From: Magnetococcales bacterium HCHbin5
Lineage (GTDB): Bacteria > Pseudomonadota > Magnetococcia > Magnetococcales > Magnetaquicoccaceae
Direction: 5' to 3'
Length of the DNA: 54,760 nt
Assembly: GCA_002753505.1 (NCBI GenBank)
Contig: PEAG01000014.1
Span: 1 to 54,760 of the forward strand
Part shown: in pieces, positions 45,592 to 54,651 of the stretch
Numbering within the stretch: position 1 is the first letter of the stretch
Layout: every line of letters begins with the position of its first letter
Program-made: the position numbers and the translations under genes
Notes under the pieces: generated by a model
What the model was told of the DNA's origin: nothing
What the model saw: only the letters and a program-made list of their open reading frames with translations
The model's database searches: none

Positions 45592-46350
45592 TTAAGAAAG
45601 GATACCTTCCAAGTAGTCTACGACATTGGTGCGAATAGGCATAAAATAGATGTGGGTCCGGCTCTCTCTGGCAAAGGCCAGGGCTTGCTGGGCAAACTGT
45701 CGATTCCATGCCAGGGTGGGAACAAAATGGCGCGGGAAAAGTACCCGGTTATGCTTTTCCCAGTAGCCACGGGAACTCTCGGTGGTCACCGGGGCCACCC
45801 CCCAAAAGAGAGGTATCCCCGCCAACAGCTCTGCATACATGGCCATCAGATGCAGGTCAAAAAAAGGTTGGGTAAAAAAACCATCGGCACCGGCTTCCAA
45901 CTTTTGCTGGAGATAGCGATACTCCTGCTGCAACCCCTGTCGATAGGGATCCAGAGCCGCATAGACCCGCAGCTCCGGCATGGCCTCCTTGAAGCGGCGT
46001 ATGGCTTGTAAAACCGTGCAGGCATTGGTCGGGGGGGGATGGTCGGGATTGACATCGCCGGTAATGACCAGGATCTCTTGAATGGCCAGGCGGCGCAGCG
46101 TGGCAACCAGCTCCAACGGTTGGTCCAGTGAAAGGTCGATGGCGCGAATGTGAGGAATGGTGTCGGGGAAAAATTCGCGAGCGATGGCACAACCGTCCCA
46201 GGAACGCAACGGAAAACGGGGTAAATCGGGCAGGTTGATCAGACGCACCGAGCGGAAATGGGCCTGAACCGCACCCAACTCCTCCCGCAAGGCTGTGGCG
46301 TCACGGGGTACCAATTCGATGGAGATGCGTGTTGCAAGCGGTTTTTGCAT
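45592..46350 (-). CDS. Methylenetetrahydrofolate reductase-like protein
   Basis: A 252-residue TIM-barrel protein of the MetF family. ISIELVPRDATALREEL near the start, ILVITGDVNPDHPP (folate/FAD region) and KLEAGADGFFTQPFFD are characteristic. It is shorter than the usual ~290-residue MetF, and some motifs are altered, so it may be a divergent paralogue that handles a related folate reaction; reduction of methylene-THF to methyl-THF is the default inference. It heads an operon with the siroheme and RHH genes. Confidence 0.85.
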   Translation of the reverse strand: MQKPLATRISIELVPRDATALREELGAVQAHFRSVRLINLPDLPRFPLRSWDGCAIAREFFPDTIPHIRAIDLSLDQPLELVATLRRLAIQEILVITGDVNPDHPPPTNACTVLQAIRRFKEAMPELRVYAALDPYRQGLQQEYRYLQQKLEAGADGFFTQPFFDLHLMAMYAELLAGIPLFWGVAPVTTESSRGYWEKHNRVLFPRHFVPTLAWNRQFAQQALAFARESRTHIYFMPIRTNVVDYLEGILS

Positions 46351-46374
46351 GGGCTGAATCTATATGAGAGCCGA

Positions 46375-46408
46375 CCCCCCAGCAGCGCGCAGCGCGCTCT
46401 GTGGGGGG
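46375..46408. other. GC-rich imperfect palindrome
   Basis: CCCCCCA (46375-46381) pairs with TGGGGGG (46402-46408), and an inner GCGCGC stem can form between. It lies in the 107-bp gap between the secreted protein gene and the metF-like gene. No T-run follows on either strand. Confidence 0.45.
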
Positions 46409-46457
46409 CCCTCCCCGGCTATCAGCAGAGGCAACCTGCCAGCAGAGGGGAAGAGGG

Positions 46458-46958
46458 TTATTTGGATTCCTTACCGGTGACAGGTGGAACGGCCGGTTTG
46501 GCCGTTGCTGGTGCGGCCGCACCAGCCGGACCGGCCGGCTTGGTTGCCGGTGCAGCGGATGGAACCGATGGCTTGCCGGTGGGAGACGCAGCCGGCGCAG
46601 CGGAGCGGGGAACGACAGGCGGATCGATGGGGTGAGCCTTTTCCATCTCCATGCTTTTTTCCAGCGGCACATAGGCACCATTTGGCGGTCCACCCATGAT
46701 GCCCTCCTCACTCTCGAAGGGAGGAAACTCATCGGTCGGTTGGGCCTCGCTGAAATCCCGAATACAGAGGGCGACATACTCCTTGACCTCTTTGGGTGGG
46801 ATCTGATCCTCCTTGGCATATTTTTCACAGGAGAGCCTGATCTCATTCTGAAAGTCGGCATCGGCAGCCGTTGCCGGGGCGTTGCCGGCCTGTCCGACGC
46901 CGACCATGCCTACAGAACAGACAAAAAAAGCAGAAAGAGCCACCCAATTTCGGGACAT
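46458..46958 (-). CDS. Exported protein with Pro/Ala-rich tail
   Basis: A 166-residue protein with a signal peptide (~1-25, hydrophobic VALSAFFVCSVGMVGVG, cleavage near GQAG). A short globular part follows with one Cys pair (RLSCEKYAKEDQIPPKEVKEY, then LCIRDF). The last ~60 residues are low complexity, rich in Pro, Ala and Lys (SPTGKPSVPSAAPATKPAGP and similar), likely an unstructured, wall- or surface-spanning tail. AGGAGA stands ~12 bp before the ATG. Downstream of lon on the same strand, separated by 127 bp. Function unknown. Confidence 0.65.
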   Translation of the reverse strand: MSRNWVALSAFFVCSVGMVGVGQAGNAPATAADADFQNEIRLSCEKYAKEDQIPPKEVKEYVALCIRDFSEAQPTDEFPPFESEEGIMGGPPNGAYVPLEKSMEMEKAHPIDPPVVPRSAAPAASPTGKPSVPSAAPATKPAGPAGAAAPATAKPAVPPVTGKESK

Positions 46959-47085
46959 CTGATATTATCTCCTGAATAAAAATATTTTTCTCATCGACAG
47001 CCTCCCCTCCGACACAAGACACCACGGTCGGAGATTCTATCCGTAACCAGCGGGTGCGACAAGGAAATTTCTTGCAGCTGGCTGT

Positions 47086-49860
47086 TTATTCGCTTGTGCG
47101 TTTGGTCTGGGTGAACACCAGTTTGGCGACCTCTCCGTACCGTTTGACAAAGTGGGCAACAAACCCCTCACGGATATGCTCCGGCACCTCCTCGTAGTCT
47201 TTGCGGCATCCGTTGGGGAGAATGATTTCGCGGATACCCACCCGTCGGGCGGCGATCACCTTTTCCCGGATACCGCCGACGGGCAGGACATGGCCGGTGA
47301 GGGTAATCTCTCCTGTCATGGCGAGTCGACGGGCAATGGGCTCGTTTCTGGCCAGGGAGAGGAGGGAGGTGGCCATGGTGATGCCGGCCGAGGGTCCATC
47401 TTTGGGGGTGGCTCCTTCGGGGACATGGATGTGGATGGAGCCTTCCGCCAGGGTTTTGGCTTGGCCTCCCAGTTGTTTGCACTGGCCTTGGATAAAGCTG
47501 AAGGCGATGCGGGCCGACTCTTTCATGACATCTCCCATGTTGCCTGTCAGGATAAAGTCGGTTTTGGTGGTGAGAATGCGGGCGGATTCAATATCCAGGG
47601 TGGCCCCACCCATGGCTGTCCAGGCCAGTCCGGTGACAATACCGACGCCGGCGATGGGTTGTTCGTCCCGAAAGTTGGGTTTGCCCAAAAATTGTTCCAC
47701 CTCTCCCCGTTTGACACGGATGGGGGTTTTGGCATCCTGCTCCAATATTCTCAACGCGGCCTTGCGGGAGACGGAACCGATCTTTTGTTCCAGATGTCGA
47801 ACCCCGGCCTCGCGGGCATAGCCGTCGATGATGGTTCGCACCGCCGATTTGGAAAACCGGAGCTTGCCCTTGTTGAGACCATTTTTTTCCAGCTGTTTGG
47901 GGATCAGGTGGTTGCGGGCAATGACCAGTTTTTCGGCCGTGATATAGCCGGAAAGCCGAATGATTTCCATCCGATCCAACAGGGCCGAGGGGATGGTATC
48001 GGTCTGGTTGGCGGTGCAAAGAAACAATATCTTGGAAAGGTCAAAGCGAACATCCAGATAATGGTCGAGAAATTCGGTGTTTTGTTCGGGATCCAACACT
48101 TCCAGCAAGGCCGAGGCCGGATCGCCATGGTAACTGGCACCGATTTTGTCCACCTCGTCCAGCATGAAGATGGGATTGGCCACTTTGGTATACCGCAGGG
48201 CCTGAATCACCTTGCCGGGCATGGCTCCCACATAGGTACGGCGATGGCCTTTGATCTCTGCCTCGTCCCGCATGCCACCGACTGAAAAGCGGAAAAATTC
48301 CCGGCCCACCGCCCGCGCCACGGAGCGACCGATGGAGGTTTTTCCCACGCCCGGTGGTCCCACCAGCAGGATGATGGAGCCGCCAATTTTGCCTTTCAGC
48401 TTGCCGACGGCCAAAAATTCCAGGATGCGTTCTTTGACATCCTTCAACTCATCGTGATCCACGTCGAGAATTTTGCGGGCCCTTTTGATGTTCAGCTTGT
48501 CTTTTGAGTGGATCCCCCAGGGCAGTGAGGTCAACCAGTCCACATAGTTGCGGGTGACATTATATTCCGAAGAGCCGGTCTCGAGGATGGACAGCTTTTC
48601 CATCTCATCGTCCATTTTGCCTTTGGCCTCTTCGGTCAGCGTCATTTTGGACATGCGTTCCCGGAATTTTTCCAGATCGGCGGTGCGGTCATCCTTGGTG
48701 ATGCCCAACTCTTTTTGGATCTCTTTGAGCTGTTCACGCAGAAAAAACTGCCGCTGGTTTTCGGAGATGCCCTCCTCGACCTGTTTGGAAATTTTGTCCT
48801 GCAATTTGACAATTTCCAACTCTTTTTTCAGCAGTCCCAGCACCTTTTCCAGCCGTTCCCGCACGTTGAGGGTCTCCAGAACCTCTTGCAACTCCTCCCG
48901 GTTGGAACTGGTCATGGAGGCGACAAAATCGGCCAACCGTTCCGGTTCGCTGAAATTATGGCGGGAGAGGAACATTTTGACCTGTTCCTGGTAGAGCGAG
49001 TCATATTTCAAGATTTCTTTCAGGGTGCTGATGACGGCCAGCATGTAGGGCTTGAGGGTGTCGGGATCAAACATGCCAACGGGCTTGTTGTGGTGGGTCA
49101 CGATGGCCAGGATGGGGGGGCCGTCGTCGGCGACGCCAATAATTTCAAAACGGGAGAGTCCTTCCGCCAGCAGTTTGATCTGTTTGTCTGCGTCGTTGAC
49201 CACCGACTCCATGATGCGGGTCAAGGTACCGAAGCGGTAAAGCTTTTCGGAGACAAAGACCTCTTCCCCGTCCTCGGCATGGCTCATGACAATGCCAAAC
49301 ATTTTGTCCGGGGATTCCAGTGCCATTTTGATGGTGTCGTAGTAGGGGGATCCCTCCACCTGGATGGGTGTCAGCATGCCCGGGAAAAAGGGACGCCCCC
49401 CCAGCGGATAGATCACCAACTCACTGGGAAGCAGTTTGTGGCCGGGTTCGGGGGGGATTTCGGTCGCCGGGCCGGCCTCGGCCGTTGCCTTTTCGGCGAT
49501 CTTTTCGGCTTCCGGGGCTCTTGCGTCTTCTGGTTGCGCCTGGATGGGTTCTGTCGATGCCGGATTGGCCGCCGGATCGGCGGTTGTCACCGTCGGCTTG
49601 ACCGTACGCCTGGGGGTTCTTGGTACTCTCGGTACTCTCGGTGCCCTGGGTGATCTCGGTGTTCTGGTCGATCTGGCAGTCGTTTGGGCATTTGTCTCTT
49701 CTGCTGCCGGCTGTGCATCGGTTGCGGGAGGGGGAGCCGTCGCCTCTGTTTGTTCAGCGGCCGTGTTGTCCGGGGTGACAGATTCGGTGTGGGGCCCGGT
49801 CTCCGTATCTTCGGAGGGGAGCGGCAACTCTTCGGGCGGGGGGAGCGCGTCATCAGACAT
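47086..49860 (-). CDS. lon: ATP-dependent protease Lon with extended N-terminus
   Basis: A 924-residue AAA+ serine protease that degrades damaged and regulatory proteins in the cytosol. The substrate-binding LAN domain begins at ~145 (LLPSELVIYPLGGRPFFPGM) and is followed by a long coiled coil. The AAA+ module holds Walker A GPPGVGKT and Walker B FMLDEVDKIG; the C-terminal protease domain has catalytic Ser in KDGPSAGITMA and Lys in GGIREKVIAARR. The first ~140 residues are an extra, low-complexity region with a basic Pro-Arg repeat (TPRSPRAPRVPRVPRTPRR), absent from ordinary Lon. ATG 49860 follows GGAAGGA. Proline- and alanine-rich acidic sequence flanks the basic repeat. Confidence 0.95.
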   Translation of the reverse strand: MSDDALPPPEELPLPSEDTETGPHTESVTPDNTAAEQTEATAPPPATDAQPAAEETNAQTTARSTRTPRSPRAPRVPRVPRTPRRTVKPTVTTADPAANPASTEPIQAQPEDARAPEAEKIAEKATAEAGPATEIPPEPGHKLLPSELVIYPLGGRPFFPGMLTPIQVEGSPYYDTIKMALESPDKMFGIVMSHAEDGEEVFVSEKLYRFGTLTRIMESVVNDADKQIKLLAEGLSRFEIIGVADDGPPILAIVTHHNKPVGMFDPDTLKPYMLAVISTLKEILKYDSLYQEQVKMFLSRHNFSEPERLADFVASMTSSNREELQEVLETLNVRERLEKVLGLLKKELEIVKLQDKISKQVEEGISENQRQFFLREQLKEIQKELGITKDDRTADLEKFRERMSKMTLTEEAKGKMDDEMEKLSILETGSSEYNVTRNYVDWLTSLPWGIHSKDKLNIKRARKILDVDHDELKDVKERILEFLAVGKLKGKIGGSIILLVGPPGVGKTSIGRSVARAVGREFFRFSVGGMRDEAEIKGHRRTYVGAMPGKVIQALRYTKVANPIFMLDEVDKIGASYHGDPASALLEVLDPEQNTEFLDHYLDVRFDLSKILFLCTANQTDTIPSALLDRMEIIRLSGYITAEKLVIARNHLIPKQLEKNGLNKGKLRFSKSAVRTIIDGYAREAGVRHLEQKIGSVSRKAALRILEQDAKTPIRVKRGEVEQFLGKPNFRDEQPIAGVGIVTGLAWTAMGGATLDIESARILTTKTDFILTGNMGDVMKESARIAFSFIQGQCKQLGGQAKTLAEGSIHIHVPEGATPKDGPSAGITMATSLLSLARNEPIARRLAMTGEITLTGHVLPVGGIREKVIAARRVGIREIILPNGCRKDYEEVPEHIREGFVAHFVKRYGEVAKLVFTQTKRTSE

Positions 49861-49940
49861 CGGGACAATCCTTCCGGGTGAACGGTATACTTGAATTTTC
49901 AATCAAATTTAATAAAAATCGTGATGGATCCGGCGAACCT

Positions 49941-49969
49941 GGTCCGGTGGGGGGCGACACCACCGGACC
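49941..49969 (-). terminator. Perfect 10-bp hairpin after erpA
   Basis: GGTCCGGTGG (49941-49950) pairs exactly with CCACCGGACC (49960-49969) across a 9-nt loop, 28 bp downstream of the erpA stop on the minus strand. No T-run follows, so it is a 3'-end structure rather than a textbook terminator. Confidence 0.45.
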
Positions 49970-49996
49970 ATACCGGACAGGGGAGACCAACAGAGG

Positions 49997-50350
49997 TTAT
50001 GCGTTGGCACACCCCCCCCCTGCGGAGGGTGTAAAGGATTGACCACAGCCGCAACTGCTGGCAGCGTTAGGATTTTTGATGACAAACTGGGCTCCGTTGA
50101 GATCTTCCACATAGTCCACTTCGATCCCTTTCAGGTATTGGATGGAGGTGGAGTCGATCAGCACTTTGACCCCGTATTGTTCGATGACGGCGTCGGTTTC
50201 ATCCTGCTGTTCGTCGAAGGTGAAGCCATATTTGAAACCAGAGCAGCCGCCGCCGGAGACAAAGATGCGCAGTTTGAGGTTGGGATTGTTCTCTTCCTGA
50301 AGAAGAGCATCCAGTTTATGGGCGGCATTGGTCGTCAGAGTGACAGACAT
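49997..50350 (-). CDS. erpA: A-type Fe-S cluster carrier ErpA/IscA family
   Basis: A 117-residue cytosolic protein that carries Fe-S clusters to target enzymes. ATG 50350 is chosen because AAGGAG precedes it; the frame is open further upstream but lacks family sequence. The three conserved cysteines are present: one in [12 protein letters not shown] and two in SSCGCGQSF. The GSGGGC-like and [18 protein letters not shown] segments match ErpA/HesB proteins. A glycine-rich C-terminal tail (SAGGGCANA) with an extra Cys is unusual. It lies upstream of lon on the same strand. Confidence 0.93.
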   Translation of the reverse strand: MSVTLTTNAAHKLDALLQEENNPNLKLRIFVSGGGCSGFKYGFTFDEQQDETDAVIEQYGVKVLIDSTSIQYLKGIEVDYVEDLNGAQFVIKNPNAASSCGCGQSFTPSAGGGCANA

Positions 50351-50554
50351 GGAACCGAAACTCCTTGGGTATGGTAGAGTGCAAAGGGACGCCAAACTTG
50401 GTACTCTAGCACACTTTGCAGCCGACTGCACCCTGTAATCATCATTTCGCCGGGGTGAGGGTTGGAGAGGCCTGTTGGCCATCTGTTCTTGTGTCGTCGT
50501 TGGGCGGTATGCAAAAGGCCTGAAACCTGATGCGTGTTCTTGATGAGAAAAATC

Positions 50555-51019
50555 TTATGAATGTTGAATGTTTGCCGGGTTCGGAGCCGCATTTTTACCG
50601 GTTTCTGCATCGAGGGGAGGAATGATGCCGGATTTGCTCAATCTTGCCAGCAATTTTTCCTTGTCCACGGGTTTCATGACATAGCCGTCGCACCCTTTGC
50701 TGAAGGCGGACAGCATCTGGTCCGAGCGGTGCATGCTGGTCTGCATCAGGATGTGAGCCGACTGCTCCCGCTGGTGCTTGGCACCGTACAGCTCCTTTTC
50801 CATGCGGCGTATTTGCAACAGGGCCTCTTTGCCGTCTATTCCCGGCATGACAATGTCCAGCAAAACCAGCTTGAAGGGGTTGCCAGCCCGCAAGGCGGCC
50901 TGAAATGTCTGGACGGCTGTCTCGCCATCCTCCACCAGGGTACACTCTCCGTAAGGTTGCAGGATGGCTTTCAAATTTTCCCGCAACGGCTCGTTGTCGT
51001 CTACGATCAGAATGTTCAT
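50555..51019 (-). CDS. Single-domain response regulator (CheY-like)
   Basis: A 154-residue receiver-only protein. The fold markers are MNILIVDDNEPLRENL (D7, D8), phospho-acceptor Asp in LVLLDIVMPGIDG and Lys in DGYVMKPVDKEKLL. Residues ~125-154 form a short Pro/Ala-rich tail. Without an output domain it must act by protein contact, perhaps with one of the hybrid kinases at 2.8-6.8 kb or 20 kb; there is no adjacent kinase, so this is inference. Confidence 0.92.
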   Translation of the reverse strand: MNILIVDDNEPLRENLKAILQPYGECTLVEDGETAVQTFQAALRAGNPFKLVLLDIVMPGIDGKEALLQIRRMEKELYGAKHQREQSAHILMQTSMHRSDQMLSAFSKGCDGYVMKPVDKEKLLARLSKSGIIPPLDAETGKNAAPNPANIQHS

Positions 51020-51167
51020 GTGTACGTTACCCCTCAGCCAGAAATTTTATTTGCCTCATTGTACAGGGATTTTTCCCTGTTTGAAAGCAAACCGGCAGGC
51101 TGTTCGCCGATTTTGCCCTCTGCGCGGGCCAGGACAGTGCCTGACGCTTGTACACAATAACGGGACA

Positions 51168-51197
51168 TTGATCCTGTTTTGTTTTATCCTGTATAAA
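51168..51197 (+). promoter_or_regulatory. Possible sigma-70 promoter for livKHM
   Basis: TTGATC (51168-51173) and TATAAA (51192-51197) are separated by 18 bp and lie 44 bp before the livK start. The -35 matches four of six consensus bases. Confidence 0.4.
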
Positions 51198-51240
51198 GTA
51201 TGGCTCTTCCTTGTTCTAACTGTCTGTTGGGGGTAATCCG

Positions 51241-52368
51241 ATGCTTAAACCGGGACGACTGTTTTCTCTGCTGGCCGTTGGCCTGCTTGCTTTGTGGGTG
51301 GGCCAGCCCCTTTGGGCGGCGGAACCGATCAAGATTGGCGTTGCCGGTCCTTTTTCCGGCTCGGATGCCTCTTTCGGGGAGCAGTTGTGGCGGGGAGCCG
51401 AGCAGGCTGCCGCCGACCTGAATGCCGCAGGGGGCGTGTTGGGTCGCACCATCCAGTTGGTCAAGGGCGATGATGCCTGTGAACCGAAACAGGCCGCCGC
51501 CGTGGCCAGTCGTCTGGTGGACCTGGAAAAAACGGTGGCCGTCATCGGTCACTTTTGCTCCTCCTCCACCATTCCCGCCTCCGAAATTTATGCCGATGCC
51601 GGGGTGCTGATGATCACCCCAGGCTCCACCAACCCCACCGTCACCGAACGCAAGCTGCCCACCATATTCCGGATGTGCGGACGCGATGACCAGCAAGGGG
51701 TGGTGGGTGCCGATTTTGTGGTCAAGCGGCTCAACGCCCGCCGCGTCGCTGTCCTGCACGACAAAACCACCTATGGCCAGGGGCTGGCCGACGCCATGAA
51801 AGGCCGCCTGCACAGCCTGGGACAGACCGAGGTGATGTACGAGGGATTGACCCGGGGTGAAAAAGATTTTAATGCCCTGGTGACCAAACTGAAGGGAGCC
51901 CAGGCCGATGCCGTCTATTTTGGCGGCTACCACAGCGAAGCCGGCCCCCTGGTGCGCCAAATGCGGGAACAGGGGATGACCGCCCCGTTGATCTCCGGTG
52001 ATGGCATCTTTTCCGAAGTGCTGGTCGTCTCCGCCGGTGGCCCCAGCTTTGTCAACGGTGTCTATATGACCTTCGGCGCGGACCCCCGCCACCTGCCGGC
52101 CGGCCGGGAGGTGGTGAAAACGTTTCGCGCCAACGGCTACGAACCGGAAGGCTATACCCTCTACTCCTACGCCACCCTGCAGGCTGTAGCGGCCGCCCTG
52201 CAGGCCACCCAAAGCCTGGAAGGGGATAAACTGGCCCAGTGGCTCCATGGCCACTCGGTGGAGACCGTCATGGGGAGCAAATCCTGGGATGCCAAAGGCG
52301 ATCTGCAAGTCTCGGATTATGTGATGTATCAGTGGGATGACAAGGGCAAATACAAGGAGGTGGATTAG
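51241..52368 (+). CDS. livK: Branched-chain amino acid ABC transporter, periplasmic binding protein
   Basis: A 375-residue secreted solute-binding protein of the Leu/Ile/Val family. A signal peptide (~1-26, hydrophobic LFSLLAVGLLALWVG, cleavage near PLWA-AEP) precedes IKIGVAGPFSGSDASFGEQ and later GVVGADFVVKRLNARRVAVLHD, the binding-protein signatures. It lies 23 bp before the permease gene livH. ATG 51241 follows GGGGGTAA, and a possible promoter stands at 51168-51197. The ligand could be a branched-chain amino acid or a related compound. Confidence 0.93.
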   Translation: MLKPGRLFSLLAVGLLALWVGQPLWAAEPIKIGVAGPFSGSDASFGEQLWRGAEQAAADLNAAGGVLGRTIQLVKGDDACEPKQAAAVASRLVDLEKTVAVIGHFCSSSTIPASEIYADAGVLMITPGSTNPTVTERKLPTIFRMCGRDDQQGVVGADFVVKRLNARRVAVLHDKTTYGQGLADAMKGRLHSLGQTEVMYEGLTRGEKDFNALVTKLKGAQADAVYFGGYHSEAGPLVRQMREQGMTAPLISGDGIFSEVLVVSAGGPSFVNGVYMTFGADPRHLPAGREVVKTFRANGYEPEGYTLYSYATLQAVAAALQATQSLEGDKLAQWLHGHSVETVMGSKSWDAKGDLQVSDYVMYQWDDKGKYKEVD

Positions 52369-52391
52369 GCGCGGCCTGACCCGACCGGATT

Positions 52392-53318
52392 ATGGATATC
52401 TATATCATCGGACAACAGTGGGTCAACGGCTTGGTGCTGGGCTCTACCTATGGCCTGATCGCCGTCGGCTATACCATGGTTTATGGCATCATGGGCATGA
52501 TCAACTTTGCCCATGGTGAAATCTATATGATTTCCGCCTATCTGACCGCCATATTTCTGGCCCTCTTCTCGCTGTTGGGCATCCACTCCGTCCCGGTGGT
52601 TTTGCTGGGGGTGCTGCTCTTGACCGTTCTTTTCACCGCCCTGTACGGCTGGAGTGTGGAGCGGATTGCCTATCGACCCCTTCGGCAATCGACCCGCCTG
52701 GCCCCCCTGATCTCTGCCATTGGCATTTCGTTGATTTTGCAAAATTATATCAGAATCAGCCAGGGGGCCCGCAACCAGGGGGTGCCCCCGTTGCTGGATG
52801 GCGTGTTCCGGTTGCCGGCTGACAGTCTGGATCATCGCTTTGTCCAGATCACCTACATGCAGAGCCTGATTGTGGTGACCGCCTTTATCAGCATGGCCCT
52901 GCTCACCTGGATCATTCAACACACCGCTTTGGGGCGGGCCTGTCGGGCGACCCAACAGGATCGGGTGATGGCCAACCTGCTGGGTGTCAATACGGATCGG
53001 ATCATCTCTGTGGTCTTTGTGCTGGGGGCGGCCATGGCGGCGGTGGCCGGGCTGTTGGTGACGCTCAACTATGGCTCTTTCGATTTTTATGTCGGCTTTC
53101 TGATGGGGATCAAGGCCTTTACCGCTGCCGTATTGGGTGGCATCGGCTCCCTGCCCGGTGCCATGCTGGGTGGTATTGTGTTGGGGTTGGCGGAGTCGTT
53201 TTTTGCCGGCTTTGTCAACAGCGACTACAAGGATGTCTTCGCCTTTTCCATTCTGATCCTGTTTTTGATCTTTCGGCCCAGCGGCTTTCTGGGTGTGCCG
53301 GAAGTGGAGAAGGTCTGA
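52392..53318 (+). CDS. livH: Branched-chain amino acid ABC transporter permease LivH
   Basis: A 308-residue inner-membrane permease with about eight hydrophobic helices. The N-terminal LGSTYGLIAVGYTMVYGIMG and INFAHGEIYMISAYL motifs, the EAA-like ALGRACRATQQDRVMANLLGVN segment facing the ATPase, and the C-terminal LGGIGSLPGAMLGGI are typical of LivH. Its stop overlaps the start of livM in TGATG, so the two permeases are coupled. Confidence 0.94.
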   Translation: MDIYIIGQQWVNGLVLGSTYGLIAVGYTMVYGIMGMINFAHGEIYMISAYLTAIFLALFSLLGIHSVPVVLLGVLLLTVLFTALYGWSVERIAYRPLRQSTRLAPLISAIGISLILQNYIRISQGARNQGVPPLLDGVFRLPADSLDHRFVQITYMQSLIVVTAFISMALLTWIIQHTALGRACRATQQDRVMANLLGVNTDRIISVVFVLGAAMAAVAGLLVTLNYGSFDFYVGFLMGIKAFTAAVLGGIGSLPGAMLGGIVLGLAESFFAGFVNSDYKDVFAFSILILFLIFRPSGFLGVPEVEKV

Positions 53319-54571
53319 TGAACAGGATCTGGATAACCGCCGCTTGGGTGGGGCTGGTGGCCCTGCTCCTGTTTGCCCCGATCACCGGCCTCGTACTGTC
53401 AGGCTATCAGTTGGAGATCCATTGGCAACGCCCGTTGTGGTTGGCTGCTGCGGCCTTGCTGGGGTATCTGCTCTTTTCCCGGCTCTGGAACCGATGGTTG
53501 CGTGCGGCACGGGCCCCCGCCAAGGGTCAACAAGAGGCGACAGGTTCGGCAGGCGGGTTGCCCCGGCGGTTCTGGATCGGTTTGGCCTTGCTGGTGGCGA
53601 TCGCGCTCCCCTTCTGGTTGGGTAAATATGGGCTTGGCATCGCCACCCTGGCCTTGATCTATATCCTGCTGGCTCTGGGATTGAACATCGTGGTGGGGCT
53701 GGCCGGTCTGCTGGATCTGGGGTTTGTCGCCTTTTATGCCGTCGGGGCATACAGTTATGCCCTGGGCTACCACTATTTCCACCTCAGCTTTTGGTTGGCT
53801 CTCCCCCTTGGGGCCGGGTTGGCGGCCTGCTTTGGCATGATGTTGGGTTTTCCGGTTCTGCGTTTGCACGGAGATTATCTGGCGATCGTCACCCTGGGAT
53901 TCGGGGAGATCATGCGTTTGGTCCTCAACAACTGGGTCTCTTTGACCGGGGGCCCCAACGGGGTGAGTGCCCCTTTCCCGACCTTGATGGGGTTGGAGTT
54001 TGGTCGCCGCGCCAAGGAGGGGGGGATACCGCTGCATGCGTTTTTGGGCATTGAATATTCCAGCGACCATCGGGCCATCTTTCTGTATCTGCTTTTGTTG
54101 CTGGTTGTCTTGTTGATGATCGCGGTAGTGGTGCGTCTGAAGCGGATGCCCATCGGGCGGGCCTGGGAGGCGTTGCGGGAAAACGAGATTGCCTGTCGTT
54201 CCCTGGGCATCCATCATGTGACGGTCAAATTGTCGGCCTTTGGTCTGGGTGCCATGGTCGGGGGGTTGGGCGGGGTTTTTTTTGCGGCTTCCCAGGGATT
54301 TGTCAACCCCACCTCCTTTACCTTTTTTGAGTCGGCCCATATCCTGGCCATTGTGGTATTGGGTGGGATGGGCTCCACCACCGGGGTTATTGTTGCGGCC
54401 CTGTTGTTGACGGTGCTGCCGGAAATGTTGCGCGATTTTGCCGATTATCGGGTGTTGGGTGTGGGAATCGCCATGGTGTTGATGATGATCTGGCGGCCGC
54501 GTGGGTTGCGTTCCCGGCGGCGGCCCCTGTTTCAGCTGCCTGAAGCCGAGGCGGAAAAAGCCCTCTCTTGA
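53318..54571 (+). CDS. livM: Branched-chain amino acid ABC transporter permease LivM
   Basis: A 417-residue inner-membrane permease, longer than many LivM proteins because of two extra N-terminal helices and a basic linker (about 1-85). The core starts at LALGLNIVVGLAGLLDLGFVAFYAVGAYSY, with TGGPNGVSAP and the EAA-like MPIGRAWEALRENEIACRSLGIH, then GGVFFAASQGFVNPTSF. It forms the membrane pore with LivH. The ATPase genes livG and livF do not follow in the remaining 189 bp, so they are elsewhere in the genome or separated by the repeat. Confidence 0.94.
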   Translation: MNRIWITAAWVGLVALLLFAPITGLVLSGYQLEIHWQRPLWLAAAALLGYLLFSRLWNRWLRAARAPAKGQQEATGSAGGLPRRFWIGLALLVAIALPFWLGKYGLGIATLALIYILLALGLNIVVGLAGLLDLGFVAFYAVGAYSYALGYHYFHLSFWLALPLGAGLAACFGMMLGFPVLRLHGDYLAIVTLGFGEIMRLVLNNWVSLTGGPNGVSAPFPTLMGLEFGRRAKEGGIPLHAFLGIEYSSDHRAIFLYLLLLLVVLLMIAVVVRLKRMPIGRAWEALRENEIACRSLGIHHVTVKLSAFGLGAMVGGLGGVFFAASQGFVNPTSFTFFESAHILAIVVLGGMGSTTGVIVAALLLTVLPEMLRDFADYRVLGVGIAMVLMMIWRPRGLRSRRRPLFQLPEAEAEKALS

Positions 54572-54599
54572 GCGGGCGTTGCCGTTCGTTTTTTCTTTC

Positions 54600-54651
54600 A
54601 AACAATTGCAGGGGTCCGGGGACCGTCACGGTCCCCGGCGGGGTGCAGGGG
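54600..54651 (-). repeat. Modular palindromic repeat, copy C (inverted, truncated)
   Basis: Reverse-complement copy of the right end of copies A and B, 29 bp after the livM stop. The 11-bp stem CCGGGGACCGT/ACGGTCCCCGG is intact at 54616-54638. The next module starts (GTGCAGGGG) and then diverges. It may serve as the 3' end of the liv transcript. Confidence 0.8.
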
